From positions 1 through 50,961 of the forward strand of contig DYJP01000006.1 of NCBI GenBank assembly GCA_020723065.1: a DNA stretch of 50,961 nucleotides, given 5' to 3'. The translations under genes were made by a program, and so were the position numbers. The stretch is from Candidatus Micrarchaeum sp. (GTDB taxonomy: Archaea; Micrarchaeota; Micrarchaeia; CABMEP01). Shown here in pieces: positions 27,243 through 36,661 of this stretch (position 1 is the first letter of the stretch; every line of letters starts with the position of its first letter). The notes under the pieces are model-generated. The model searched no databases. It was not told the origin of the DNA and worked only from the letters and a program-made list of their open reading frames with translations.

Positions 27243-28703
27243 TTAACCTTTGATATTGGCTATAGGCAGGAATCTTACTGCTTTCTTTGATATTCCGGCC
27301 AAATCTATTGCTTCGATTACACTATCAATGTTCTTGTACGCAGCCCCTGCTTCTTCTGCCAATCCTGAAATGCTGTCGGTTTTGACCATTATGCCACGTT
27401 TTTCCATATCTTTCTGAAGCTGATCTCCCTTGAACTGCTGTTTCGCTGCGGCTCTTGACATTGTTCTTCCACTTCCATGAGCCGTGGATCCCCAGGTTTC
27501 TTCTTCAGCTTTCTTAGTCCCGAGTAGCAAATAACTTCCAGTTTCCATTGAACCTCCTACTATGACTGGCTGGCCTATTTCTAAGTATTCTTTCGGAATT
27601 TCTGGATTGTTTGGTCCGAACGCTCGCGTTGCTCCCTTTCTATGAACTATAACTTCCTTCCAGTTTCCTTCTATTAAGTACTTTTCAAGCTTTGCTGTGT
27701 TGTGAGTAACGTCATAAATTTGATGTAGTCCAAGCGTTTCAGCATCTGATTTGAATACCTTGCTGAAGACCTCGCGTATCCTATGCAGGATTACTTGTCT
27801 ATTTGCGAATGCCATATTCATTCCACCCTTCATTGCAGAGAAGTAGGTCTGCCCTTCCGGTGAATTGAAAGGCGCACATGCGAGTTCCTTGTCAAGTATC
27901 TTTATATTGTATTTCGATTTCATCACATTAAGGAAAGTGTTAAGTGAGTCTGTCGCGACCTGGTGTCCGAATCCCCTGCTACCGCAGTGGAACATCACCA
28001 CAACTTGGTTCGGGAATATCCCCATCTTCTTAGCAGCTTCTTTGTCGTAGATATTTTCTTCCTTCACTACCTGTATCTCTAGATAGTGGTTTCCAGATCC
28101 TAGCGTTCCTATCTGGTCGTATCCTCTTGCGATGGCTCTCTGGCTTATCTTTGAAGGGTCAGCCCCACTCATGCGACCGTGTTCTTCTGTTCTTTCTAGA
28201 TCCTCTTCCCATCCATAGCCTTTTCTGACTGCCCATTCCGCGCCGTCCTCTATTACTTTCTTAAATTCATCTTTGGTTATTTTTACGAATCCAGTTCCAC
28301 CGACCCCAGATGGGACTTGCTTGAACAGTTCCTCGATCAATTCTTTGAGTTTTGGCTTTACTTCGTCTATGGTTAAATTTGTGCGGGCAAGTCTCATTCC
28401 ACAATTTATGTCGAAGCCGACACCGCCAGGAGATATGACCCCTTCGTTCGTATCAAATGCCGCGACTCCACCTATTGGGAACCCGTATCCAGAATGTCCG
28501 TCTGGCATTACGTATGAGTGACCTTGGATTCCTGGAAGTGTAGCCACGTTGGAAGCCTGGTCGAATACTGCTAAATCCATATCATTGAGAAGCTTCTTTG
28601 TTGAGTATATCCTTACTGGGACCCTCATCCCTTCTTTAAATGAAGGGGAGATTTCCCATACGTAATCGTTTATTTTTTTGAATTCCGGTTTCTTCAAAGG
28701 CAT
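27243..28703 (-). CDS. rtcB: RNA-splicing ligase RtcB
   Basis: LPGIQGHSYVMPDGHSGYGFPIGGVAAFD...GGVGFDINCGMRL...LGSGNHYLEIQ...VMFHCGSRGFGHQ...HGSGRTMSR. Confidence 0.97.
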   Translation of the reverse strand: MPLKKPEFKKINDYVWEISPSFKEGMRVPVRIYSTKKLLNDMDLAVFDQASNVATLPGIQGHSYVMPDGHSGYGFPIGGVAAFDTNEGVISPGGVGFDINCGMRLARTNLTIDEVKPKLKELIEELFKQVPSGVGGTGFVKITKDEFKKVIEDGAEWAVRKGYGWEEDLERTEEHGRMSGADPSKISQRAIARGYDQIGTLGSGNHYLEIQVVKEENIYDKEAAKKMGIFPNQVVVMFHCGSRGFGHQVATDSLNTFLNVMKSKYNIKILDKELACAPFNSPEGQTYFSAMKGGMNMAFANRQVILHRIREVFSKVFKSDAETLGLHQIYDVTHNTAKLEKYLIEGNWKEVIVHRKGATRAFGPNNPEIPKEYLEIGQPVIVGGSMETGSYLLLGTKKAEEETWGSTAHGSGRTMSRAAAKQQFKGDQLQKDMEKRGIMVKTDSISGLAEEAGAAYKNIDSVIEAIDLAGISKKAVRFLPIANIKG

Positions 28704-28847
28704 ATGATCACCACGAACAATTAGAACTGCGTTAATTGATTTTCAAATCAATTATACTATTTATCTTGTCACTATTTATTAATCTTTATAATTAATTTAC
28801 TTTAGATTGTATTTGGCATCAACCAGTTAGGCTAAGGTAGTGAGCGC

Positions 28848-30263
28848 ATGCAAAAAGATGCACATCTGATTCAAAGAACAAGGACAATGAACCTTTCAAT
28901 TTTAGAAGGAAGCTTGTTTTCCTGCATGGTCGGCTTTGCCCAGTATTTCATAACTCCGTTTGCCGTATTCTTGGGCCTTTCGGATTTTTCTATCGGTCTT
29001 CTCCGTTCGTTTTCAGCTTTAAGTTCTGCAGTTGGCTATTATTTCGGACTTTGGCTTATTCAATTTGAGAAAATGAGGAAAACATTCATTTCAAAGCTTA
29101 TTTTTTACCAAGCATACCTGCTTCTTGCCTTTATTGGTCTTCAGCTTCTTCCAATAGACAAGTCGGTGCCATTAATAATACTTTATTCGGTATTTCTGAT
29201 GTTTAGTTCTGCGATTTCTCCGATTTGGACTGGGTTGATGAGGGACATTGTACTAGAAAAAAATCGTGCATCATATTTTGGGAAGAGGAACAAGGTTGCG
29301 GGATTCTTTGAGTTTGTGTCATCCTTAATCAGTGGAGCGATACTGACTTATTTTACCAATAATCCTTTTTTGGGGTTTGGAATCATTTTTCTTCTTGGTT
29401 TTTCATCAAGATTTCTGTCAGGCAAGCTCATACTTAAGCATTGGGATCCGTCTCCAAAAATCATCCCTCCAGATATTTCGCTTTCCTTTATCAATGACAA
29501 GTACTTAAACAATCTGGCGTTGCTTTCCGCAGGAATGCTTTTCGCTACAAACATAGCCGCGCCGTTTTTCGCAGTATTCATGCTCAAGGATCTCAATTTT
29601 TCTTACATGGATTTCACGATTGCAACCATTGCAAGCATATTGGGAACGCTCATAACACAGCCTTACTGGGGAAAGCTCATAGACAGATATGGCACCCGCG
29701 TGGTGCTTTTCTCAACCAGCATCCTGATTCCATTCATTCCTCTTCTCTGGATTCCCGCAGTTGATCTTTCCTACGTCATCCTAATCCAGATATATTCAGG
29801 GGCTGCTTGGGCTGGTTTCGATCTTGCGATATTTAATCTTCTTCTAAAGATAGCATCTAAACGGAACCTTGAGTCGTATTCAGCGTATCTCAATGGGATT
29901 TCTGTGTTTGGCACTTTTTTCGGAGGACTGTTAGGCAGTTTCATTGTGCTTTTAATAGAAATAGTTCCGTTCGGAATAGTGAGCAACCTACAACTTATAT
30001 TCATAATTTCAGGTTTGACAAGATTTCTGATAGTTGCGATTACAATACCAAAAATTACAAAAGACGTAAGTAAGGAATCTATACAATTCTTCATGAAGGT
30101 CATTACAATTTATCCGATGAAGGGGATTCTTTCTGAATTCGAGCAGAATTCCAACCTTGCATTCTCCATAGCCTTCAGAGGTTCCGATCTTTTATTGCAT
30201 CCGATCCGATCCCTTAGTTACACTTCAAAATCCATCCATTCGAAGTTAAAACTATTTAAATGA
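28848..30263 (+). CDS. Major facilitator superfamily transporter
   Basis: About 12 TM segments; ITQPYWGKLIDRYGTRVVL typical of an MFS loop. Confidence 0.8.
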   Translation: MQKDAHLIQRTRTMNLSILEGSLFSCMVGFAQYFITPFAVFLGLSDFSIGLLRSFSALSSAVGYYFGLWLIQFEKMRKTFISKLIFYQAYLLLAFIGLQLLPIDKSVPLIILYSVFLMFSSAISPIWTGLMRDIVLEKNRASYFGKRNKVAGFFEFVSSLISGAILTYFTNNPFLGFGIIFLLGFSSRFLSGKLILKHWDPSPKIIPPDISLSFINDKYLNNLALLSAGMLFATNIAAPFFAVFMLKDLNFSYMDFTIATIASILGTLITQPYWGKLIDRYGTRVVLFSTSILIPFIPLLWIPAVDLSYVILIQIYSGAAWAGFDLAIFNLLLKIASKRNLESYSAYLNGISVFGTFFGGLLGSFIVLLIEIVPFGIVSNLQLIFIISGLTRFLIVAITIPKITKDVSKESIQFFMKVITIYPMKGILSEFEQNSNLAFSIAFRGSDLLLHPIRSLSYTSKSIHSKLKLFK

Positions 30264-30325
30264 TGCCTGAGTAATATATGTGTTAACTAAATGCCGCATA
30301 TTATGTGGTCAGAACAAGTGGTTTA

Positions 30326-30832
30326 ATGCAAGTTGTGAAGATTCCGGCCGAACGCATAGCTGTATTGAATTCGTATCTAAAACAGCTAGAGGAGAATGGG
30401 AATATCGAGCTTTTGGTATCTGCAGACGAAGGTGTTTCGATCATTTCTGAGGATCCTATTGCAGAATGGAAGGCGATAAATGTAATAAAGGCTATAGGGA
30501 GAGGTTTCGATCCCTCAATTGCAGTAAAGCTTTTCAGCGATGATTACGTTTTCAATCTTATCAACCTTAAGGATGCTTTTGATAAGGAGAAGCAGAGAGT
30601 AAGGGTAAGGTCCAGGCTAATAGGCACGAAAGGCAAGACCAGGGCAACCATAGAGGAAGTAAGCGGCGCCAGCGTATGTATTTATGGAAATACTATAGGG
30701 TTCATAGGTAAACCCGAACAGGTTGCAATCGCAGTAGAAGCTGCAAATATGATAATCAATGGAGTCAACCACACCACAGTTTACATGTTCCTGAGAAAGG
30801 AAAGGAAGAAATTAGAACAAAACCGTTTATAA
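30326..30832 (+). CDS. KH-domain rRNA processing protein (Dim2/Pno1-like)
   Basis: MQVVKIPAERIAVL..., IGRGFDPSIAVKLFSDDY, RVRSRLIGTKGKTRATIEEVSGASVCIYGNTIGFIG. Confidence 0.88.
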   Translation: MQVVKIPAERIAVLNSYLKQLEENGNIELLVSADEGVSIISEDPIAEWKAINVIKAIGRGFDPSIAVKLFSDDYVFNLINLKDAFDKEKQRVRVRSRLIGTKGKTRATIEEVSGASVCIYGNTIGFIGKPEQVAIAVEAANMIINGVNHTTVYMFLRKERKKLEQNRL

Positions 30833-30953
30833 TTTTTTTCTTACAATTAGTATCAGTTAAGGACAAGGGCGACCTAAAAAATTTAAAATATAATTTGTTC
30901 TTAGAATATGAGTCCATCTCAAAGTTTATGATTATTCGACCAAAGGTGTTTAT

Positions 30954-32756
30954 ATGGAAAAAACTGAAGATTTATCTCAGGATTTAGTCAAGGGTGACGT
31001 TTCCGCGCCAATAAGCGATCAGCTTCCGAGTCAACTTAAAGTCGAGCCGCCAAAGACGCAGAGTCCGATTACAGCAGTAGGAACAAAATCTACCGCGATA
31101 ACTGCTGGGGTTCCTGCTGAAATAGACAAGATTGAAAGCAAGGAGATATTCTCGGAATTCCGAGAACATTCTGTTGCAGAATTCTTTAAGAAGAATAGAC
31201 AGATGCTTGGTTTCTCGGGAAAGATAAGATCACTGACAACTTTGGTGCATGAATATGTTACCAACAGCTTGGATGCTTGTGAAGAAGCGAAGATACTTCC
31301 TAATATTTATGTAAAGATAGAAAATCTTCCAGACCAGCATGTAAGGTTATATATAGAGGATAACGGTCCTGGAATTCCGAAGCAATTCGTAGGAAGGGCA
31401 TTGGGTCAAATGCTTGCAGGAACAAAGTTTCACAGGTTTGTACAGCAGAGAGGGCAGCAGGGTATTGGAGCAACTGGAGGAACGATGTATGCTCAGATCA
31501 CTACTGGAAAACCAGTGCATTGCAGGTCAGGAATCGGAGATAATAATATTTTCGAATGTGATATCGCAGTAGATCTCAAGACAAATTCACCTAAAATTTC
31601 GAATATGGTGGAGTACACCGGCAAGTACCGCGGTCTCACAATAGTCGGGGAGTTCAGTGAAGTTAAGTATGACAAGAGCGAATATGCTCCATTTGAATAT
31701 CTCAAGGCTACTGCATTAGCGAATCCACATGCTCAGATCACAGTAGTTGAACCCAATGGAGAGAGAACTGTTTTTGAAAGGGCACATAATGAAGTTCCGG
31801 AAAGACCAAAGCCTGCACAACCGCACCCGTTAGGAGTCACTACAGATGACCTCATCAATTATTCTCATCACTCAAAGGAAAGGAAGCTTTCATCTTTCCT
31901 TACTTCGAATTTTGCAAGAATCTCTGATTCAAAGGTTGATGAGCTCAGGAAGCTCTGTCCTTCGATCAATTTTGACAAGATGCCACGGGAACTTAAATGG
32001 GAGGAAGCTGAAGCGCTGGTAAACGCATTCAAGCAGATCAAGTGGATCGCCCCTTCCGCTGACCCGCTTAGGCCGATCGGAAAAGAACAGATAGAGAAGG
32101 CATTGAAGAACGTTCTTAAGCCAGAATTTATTTCCATTTCAGAACGGGCTCCAAAGGTTTTCAGGGGAGGAGTTCCATTCCTAGTGGAAGTTGGAATCGC
32201 ATATAAAGGAAAGTCCGGAAGAGAGAAGTCGGACGGTTTTGTCGGGCTTGATGTCAAGCGTTTCGCAAACAGGGCGCCGCTGCTTTTCGATGCAGGAGGA
32301 TGTGCAACTATGGAAGCAGTTAAGACTATCGATTGGAACAGGTATGGGCTCAAGGACATTGAGAACATGCCAGTGACGATCTTCATGAACCTTGTTTCGG
32401 TTCACGTTCCTTATACTAGTGCGGGTAAGCAGGCGATCTCTACGGAAGAAGAGATTGTCGAGGAGTTTAGATATGCGCTTATGGAGGTTGCAAGAGATCT
32501 TGACAGATACATTTCAGGAAAGATAAGGGATGAACAGAGGGAGTCTAGGAAGAAGGCGATCAAGAGATATGTAAAGCAACTTGCATCGGATTTGCCATAT
32601 CTTGCAGGAAGAGGCAATACTCCAGAGATAGAGAAGAAGCTTATATATCTAATAGAGAACAAGTATGCTAAGATTTTTGATAAGTCCACTAGGTTGACTG
32701 CAGATGAGGTGAAGGCCGCAAAGAAAGAACAGGTGGAAGCGGAAATAGAGGAGTAA
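30954..32756 (+). CDS. top6B: DNA topoisomerase VI subunit B
   Basis: GHKL motifs VHEYVTNSLDACEEA, IEDNGPGIP, QRGQQGIGATGG. Confidence 0.95.
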   Translation: MEKTEDLSQDLVKGDVSAPISDQLPSQLKVEPPKTQSPITAVGTKSTAITAGVPAEIDKIESKEIFSEFREHSVAEFFKKNRQMLGFSGKIRSLTTLVHEYVTNSLDACEEAKILPNIYVKIENLPDQHVRLYIEDNGPGIPKQFVGRALGQMLAGTKFHRFVQQRGQQGIGATGGTMYAQITTGKPVHCRSGIGDNNIFECDIAVDLKTNSPKISNMVEYTGKYRGLTIVGEFSEVKYDKSEYAPFEYLKATALANPHAQITVVEPNGERTVFERAHNEVPERPKPAQPHPLGVTTDDLINYSHHSKERKLSSFLTSNFARISDSKVDELRKLCPSINFDKMPRELKWEEAEALVNAFKQIKWIAPSADPLRPIGKEQIEKALKNVLKPEFISISERAPKVFRGGVPFLVEVGIAYKGKSGREKSDGFVGLDVKRFANRAPLLFDAGGCATMEAVKTIDWNRYGLKDIENMPVTIFMNLVSVHVPYTSAGKQAISTEEEIVEEFRYALMEVARDLDRYISGKIRDEQRESRKKAIKRYVKQLASDLPYLAGRGNTPEIEKKLIYLIENKYAKIFDKSTRLTADEVKAAKKEQVEAEIEE

Positions 32757-32768
32757 TAGGTGATACTT

Positions 32769-33890
32769 ATGGTGAAAAAGTCAGACATTAAAGCAGGAAA
32801 AGATAACGCAGTGAGCAAGTTAGAATCGATGGGTAACACCCTTCTTACTGAGATAGAGAAGGAACAGTCTCCTTCTTTTGAGGCTCCGCTCCGTGGAAGG
32901 TCTAATGTTTTTCACAATGAAAAGACAGGGTGCCTTTATCTTGGAGAAAAGAAGGAGAAAAGGTTCTTTCTCAATGTGGCCCAGGCGAAGAAATTCATGC
33001 AGACAGTAGCAGTTGCGTCTAAGTGTAAGAAGTTCAAAGAAGAGAATCTCCACACTTCAATAAGAGGTTTGTTCTACCAGCTAAAATTTACTTTAGGAGA
33101 TGATATAGACGAGGAGCTTTTCGAGGAGCAGAGTGAATCAAATGAATTGGTGGAGGATCTCGAAGTGTCTCTTGCGGTGAAAAGAGAGGAGCTCAATCTT
33201 AATACTGCGAGAAAGGGAGTGGTTGCAGGTCCAATCAGGATAAAGGATAAGTTTGCTGGGGATGAGACAATAATTGACGGTACAAAGCAGGGTCGTTCTG
33301 GATGGATGATTCCTTCCGATGTGGATAATGGAATGGAGCTGCTGGATGTTGACGCGGATTATGTTCTAGTGGTGGAAAAAGATGCTATGTGGCAGAGGCT
33401 TAATGAGGACAAGTTCTGGAAGAAGGAGAATTGTATTCTTATTTCGCCTCAAGGTCAAGCATCTAGAGGATGCAGACGATTGATTAGAAGGCTTGCAGAT
33501 CTAAAGCTTCCAATTTACTGCTTTGCGGATTGTGATGCATGGGGATGGTATATCTACTGGACTATTAAAACTGGGAGTATGAATCTTGCATATCTTGGGG
33601 AGAGTATAGCGACTCCGGAAGCGAAGTTCCTTGGTGTGACAATGTCAGATATAGACACTTATGATTTTCTCAGTAAGTTGACGATTAGGGCGAAGGAAGT
33701 GGACATTAAGAGGGCGGAAGAGATGCTTACATATCCGTGGATCAATAAGCACCCTGAATGGGTTAATGAGCTCAAGACTGTTCTTGAAGTGAAGAAGAAG
33801 CTCGAACAGGACGCTCTTCAAGGTCCGAGACTCACTTTCGTAGCGGACTACGTCAGGGAGAAGATAGAAAAGAAGAAGTTCTTGCCGTAA
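32769..33890 (+). CDS. top6A: DNA topoisomerase VI subunit A (Spo11-like)
   Basis: TSIRGLFYQLK (catalytic Tyr motif), VVEKDAMWQRL, Toprim YCFADCDAWGWYIYWTIKTGS. Confidence 0.95.
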   Translation: MVKKSDIKAGKDNAVSKLESMGNTLLTEIEKEQSPSFEAPLRGRSNVFHNEKTGCLYLGEKKEKRFFLNVAQAKKFMQTVAVASKCKKFKEENLHTSIRGLFYQLKFTLGDDIDEELFEEQSESNELVEDLEVSLAVKREELNLNTARKGVVAGPIRIKDKFAGDETIIDGTKQGRSGWMIPSDVDNGMELLDVDADYVLVVEKDAMWQRLNEDKFWKKENCILISPQGQASRGCRRLIRRLADLKLPIYCFADCDAWGWYIYWTIKTGSMNLAYLGESIATPEAKFLGVTMSDIDTYDFLSKLTIRAKEVDIKRAEEMLTYPWINKHPEWVNELKTVLEVKKKLEQDALQGPRLTFVADYVREKIEKKKFLP

Positions 33891-34267
33891 TTCTCTTCGG
33901 CTTTTTTTCATCTTTCTTTTTTTATTTTTCTTTTTTTTCATTTTTAGTTTATTTTTTTATTTTTTAGTGTCATTTTCGATTCCAATCTCGATCTTAATTT
34001 TCGGTATGATATTTGTTTTTTGCATTTTCCGTTTTTAGCATTTTTCGTTTTTTAAATTATTGTTCGTATTTTTTTCTTAAAAAATTTCCAAATATGTGCA
34101 ATATTGTTTTTGTTCATATTTTTTTTGTCATTTCTAAACATATATACAACATATTGTGTTTTATTTTTTTATCAATTACTTCATATTGTGGAAAATTTTT
34201 CCGTCGTTTGATGAATTTTTTAGAAAATGTAGAAAGCTTTTTAAAGGTCAGACATTCTAAATATCCT

Positions 34268-35578
34268 ATGGTAACCCGCTCGTTTCGTGACTCAACCCTG
34301 CTTATTGCAGAAGCAAATAATTTTTTGGATCGTTTAGAACGACCCAAGACAGTCAAGGAGATCGAACAGAACCTGACGTCCCTCGCAAGGATAAAGGAGG
34401 AGATGATGTCCGCAGGTTTCAATGCCACTTTTCCTGAATTGATGTTTAATATTAAAGCAGAGATGATAGACGAAGAAGTCTCTTCCGACATAGGAAAGCA
34501 GCTCAAATCTCTCAGGGAATTTGCAAATCTTAAGAAGCACACTTTGAGTAGGGTCAGAATTGCAATTGCAGCGCATAATATAATGTACAATATGCTGCAG
34601 AGGGGTACAATCTACGAATTCGCCAACTATCTTCCGTTCAATGGGCAGTATCTTTATAATTTGATTTATTTAGGTGAGCCTGCTATAAGGGCATATAATG
34701 CAGTGAATGTGATTCTCTCTCAGAAAAAGGACGAGAAGGGTGGAGAATATACGGTCATACTCTCTGTTGACGGAAACAAAGAAACCCTCAAGTTGGATTC
34801 GAATCAGAATCTTGGTGACAGAGTTAAGAGAATCTACGGCGAGGGCGCTTCAATACTCAGCATCACCCGTAGAAAGACCGAGCTTCCGCTTGTAAATGGA
34901 AGGAGCAACAGGGTAGCGATTTCTGTTGCATACGCACAGCTTGCTGCGAAAAACATTTATCAGAAGCTTAGTGGAAAAGTTTCCCTTACAAATGAGAAGC
35001 ACAAGTCTTACGCTTCAGTGCTTTCAAAATACGGGCTATCTGCGGACACAAGAGTGGACCTAATAGAGGATCGTGAGGCTCTGGAGGATGAACTATATTC
35101 CAAGAAGTTGCTCTTTGAGGAAAATAATACAAAGGTTCTCGATTCTAAGATCATAGTTTCGATCACCAAGAACAGGAAGAAGTATAACAGGGAAATTGTC
35201 AAGGAGGCAGAGAGGCTTCTCGCTGAAGATGTATTCTACTTCTTCATGTCTGAGTCTAAGAAAGTGCGTACGACTTATCCGTTGTTCAAAGGAATTTCAG
35301 GAGAGATCGATGACAGATTCGTGTTCCTTAAGAATTATGAGATAGGAAAGGCAAAGGAGCTTATTATGGAAAAGACTACTCTTGAGACCCTGGTTCCGAC
35401 TTCAAGCAAGGAACTCGCCGCAGTTTTGGTGATGAATTCAGGAAAGTCGAAATCGTGGTGTATGGATAAATTCAAACTTTCGGAAGCTGAGATTGAGGAC
35501 GCAAAGATGAAGCTCACTCCATATCTTAAGAGCATTTCATCTCAGGCGAAGGAGTTCTTGGATTTCATCAAAAAATAA
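34268..35578 (+). CDS. Hypothetical protein, no recognised family (437 aa from the inferred start)
   Basis: Long ORF. The called start (34013) lies in a T-rich tract; MVTRSF at 34268 is about 26 nt after a TTTTTAAA element, so a leaderless start is likely (alternative: 34211). Confidence 0.6.
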   Translation: MVTRSFRDSTLLIAEANNFLDRLERPKTVKEIEQNLTSLARIKEEMMSAGFNATFPELMFNIKAEMIDEEVSSDIGKQLKSLREFANLKKHTLSRVRIAIAAHNIMYNMLQRGTIYEFANYLPFNGQYLYNLIYLGEPAIRAYNAVNVILSQKKDEKGGEYTVILSVDGNKETLKLDSNQNLGDRVKRIYGEGASILSITRRKTELPLVNGRSNRVAISVAYAQLAAKNIYQKLSGKVSLTNEKHKSYASVLSKYGLSADTRVDLIEDREALEDELYSKKLLFEENNTKVLDSKIIVSITKNRKKYNREIVKEAERLLAEDVFYFFMSESKKVRTTYPLFKGISGEIDDRFVFLKNYEIGKAKELIMEKTTLETLVPTSSKELAAVLVMNSGKSKSWCMDKFKLSEAEIEDAKMKLTPYLKSISSQAKEFLDFIKK

Positions 35579-35667
35579 CCTAGGCATAATAAACTACGTC
35601 CGGTTCGGAATTTCTGGCTGGACACTTTTTTTATTTTTAGTCATCCTAAATAAATTGCAGGGGTCGC

Positions 35668-36003
35668 ATGGACGTAATAAAGAAGAAACTTTCAATTCGT
35701 GATGTTCTTAACATATTGAACCAGCCTTATGAAGTCAAGCGTCTCAGAATGAGCCGTGGAACTTTTAATTTTCTTCCTAAGCGCGTTCTTAAATCTCTTA
35801 GTAAAATGAACATCCAAATAGACGTGATAGACCTTAAAAGGGGACCGCAGGTGAGGGTGGACAGCGACAAGATACGAATGCTCTATAAGTCTGATGTTAA
35901 TGCCTATAATATCTCAAAAAAGCTTAAGATTCCGCTTAGAACTGTTTATTATCACATTAGTAAGGTCAAGAAAGAGGATATGAGAAAGTCGAACAATAAT
36001 TAA
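35668..36003 (+). CDS. Small HTH-like protein
   Basis: C-terminal DSDKIRMLYKSDVNAYNISKKLKIPLRTVYYHISKVKKED reads as a helix-turn-helix. Confidence 0.6.
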   Translation: MDVIKKKLSIRDVLNILNQPYEVKRLRMSRGTFNFLPKRVLKSLSKMNIQIDVIDLKRGPQVRVDSDKIRMLYKSDVNAYNISKKLKIPLRTVYYHISKVKKEDMRKSNNN

Positions 36004-36064
36004 GCTATTTAATCATATCAAAAAGAATTTAAATGTGAACATATATTATACATATGTTTTTGAT

Positions 36065-36176
36065 GCCTCGGTAGCTCAGTTGGTAGAGCGTGTGGCTGTT
36101 ACGAAATTTTCGGATTATCATAATCCGTCAATTCACAGTAACCACAAGGTCAGAAGTTCGAGTCTTCTCCGGGGCG
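36065..36176 (+). tRNA. tRNA-Asn (anticodon GUU) with 39-nt BHB intron at 36102-36140
   Basis: Exons GCCTCGGTAGCTCAGTTGGTAGAGCGTGTGGCTGTTA and ACCACAAGGTCAGAAGTTCGAGTCTTCTCCGGGGCG. BHB: CTGT-[TAC]-GAA / TTC-ACAG-[TAA]; intron between positions 37 and 38; TTTAAA promoter element upstream. Confidence 0.93.
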
Positions 36177-36193
36177 CTTCTTTTTATTAATAA

Positions 36194-36661
36194 TTAGTTT
36201 ACAATTTCTATTTTTTCTTTGACCGATATGTTATGAGTTTTAGAGAAATTTTCATTCAGTTCGATGGCGTACAGCGCCTTTTCCTTTGGCGAATATACTT
36301 TACAGGATACGGTCTTGCAAGGTTGCATTTCCTGTATATCTATTATCGCATTTTCTTCATTTATAAAAAGAATTTCCAATGGAATAAGAGTATTCCTCAT
36401 CCAAAAAGAGTGGTAGCCTGGCTGGTCAAAGACAAATAGCATTCCTTCGTTTTCGGAAAGATTGGAGATTCCCATTAGACCGATTTCTCTTTTCTGTTCT
36501 GTATCTGCAACTTTAACTTCTATTAGGTTATTTTCGATTCTTATTTTTTTCACTTCGTAATTTTTTTCCGTGCCATTTTCCAGCGATGCCTGGTGCAATA
36601 CGTAAAATGTGAGGATTACAACCAAAGCTGAAGTTCCTACTACTAGATAGTCAAGTGCCAT
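36194..36661 (-). CDS. DUF192-family protein
   Basis: VKVADTEQKREIGLMGISNLSENEGMLFVFDQPGYHSFWMRNTLIPLEILFINEENAIIDIQEMQPC. Confidence 0.9.
   Translation of the reverse strand: MALDYLVVGTSALVVILTFYVLHQASLENGTEKNYEVKKIRIENNLIEVKVADTEQKREIGLMGISNLSENEGMLFVFDQPGYHSFWMRNTLIPLEILFINEENAIIDIQEMQPCKTVSCKVYSPKEKALYAIELNENFSKTHNISVKEKIEIVN

Noticed and set aside
34013-34210. Hydrophobic N-terminal extension (MFFAFSVFSIFRFLNYCSYFF...) suggesting a membrane anchor
   Set aside because: It is the translation of the T-rich tract (Phe/Leu/Ser/Ile-rich). A TTTTTAAA element and ATG at 34268 suggest the real start is downstream.
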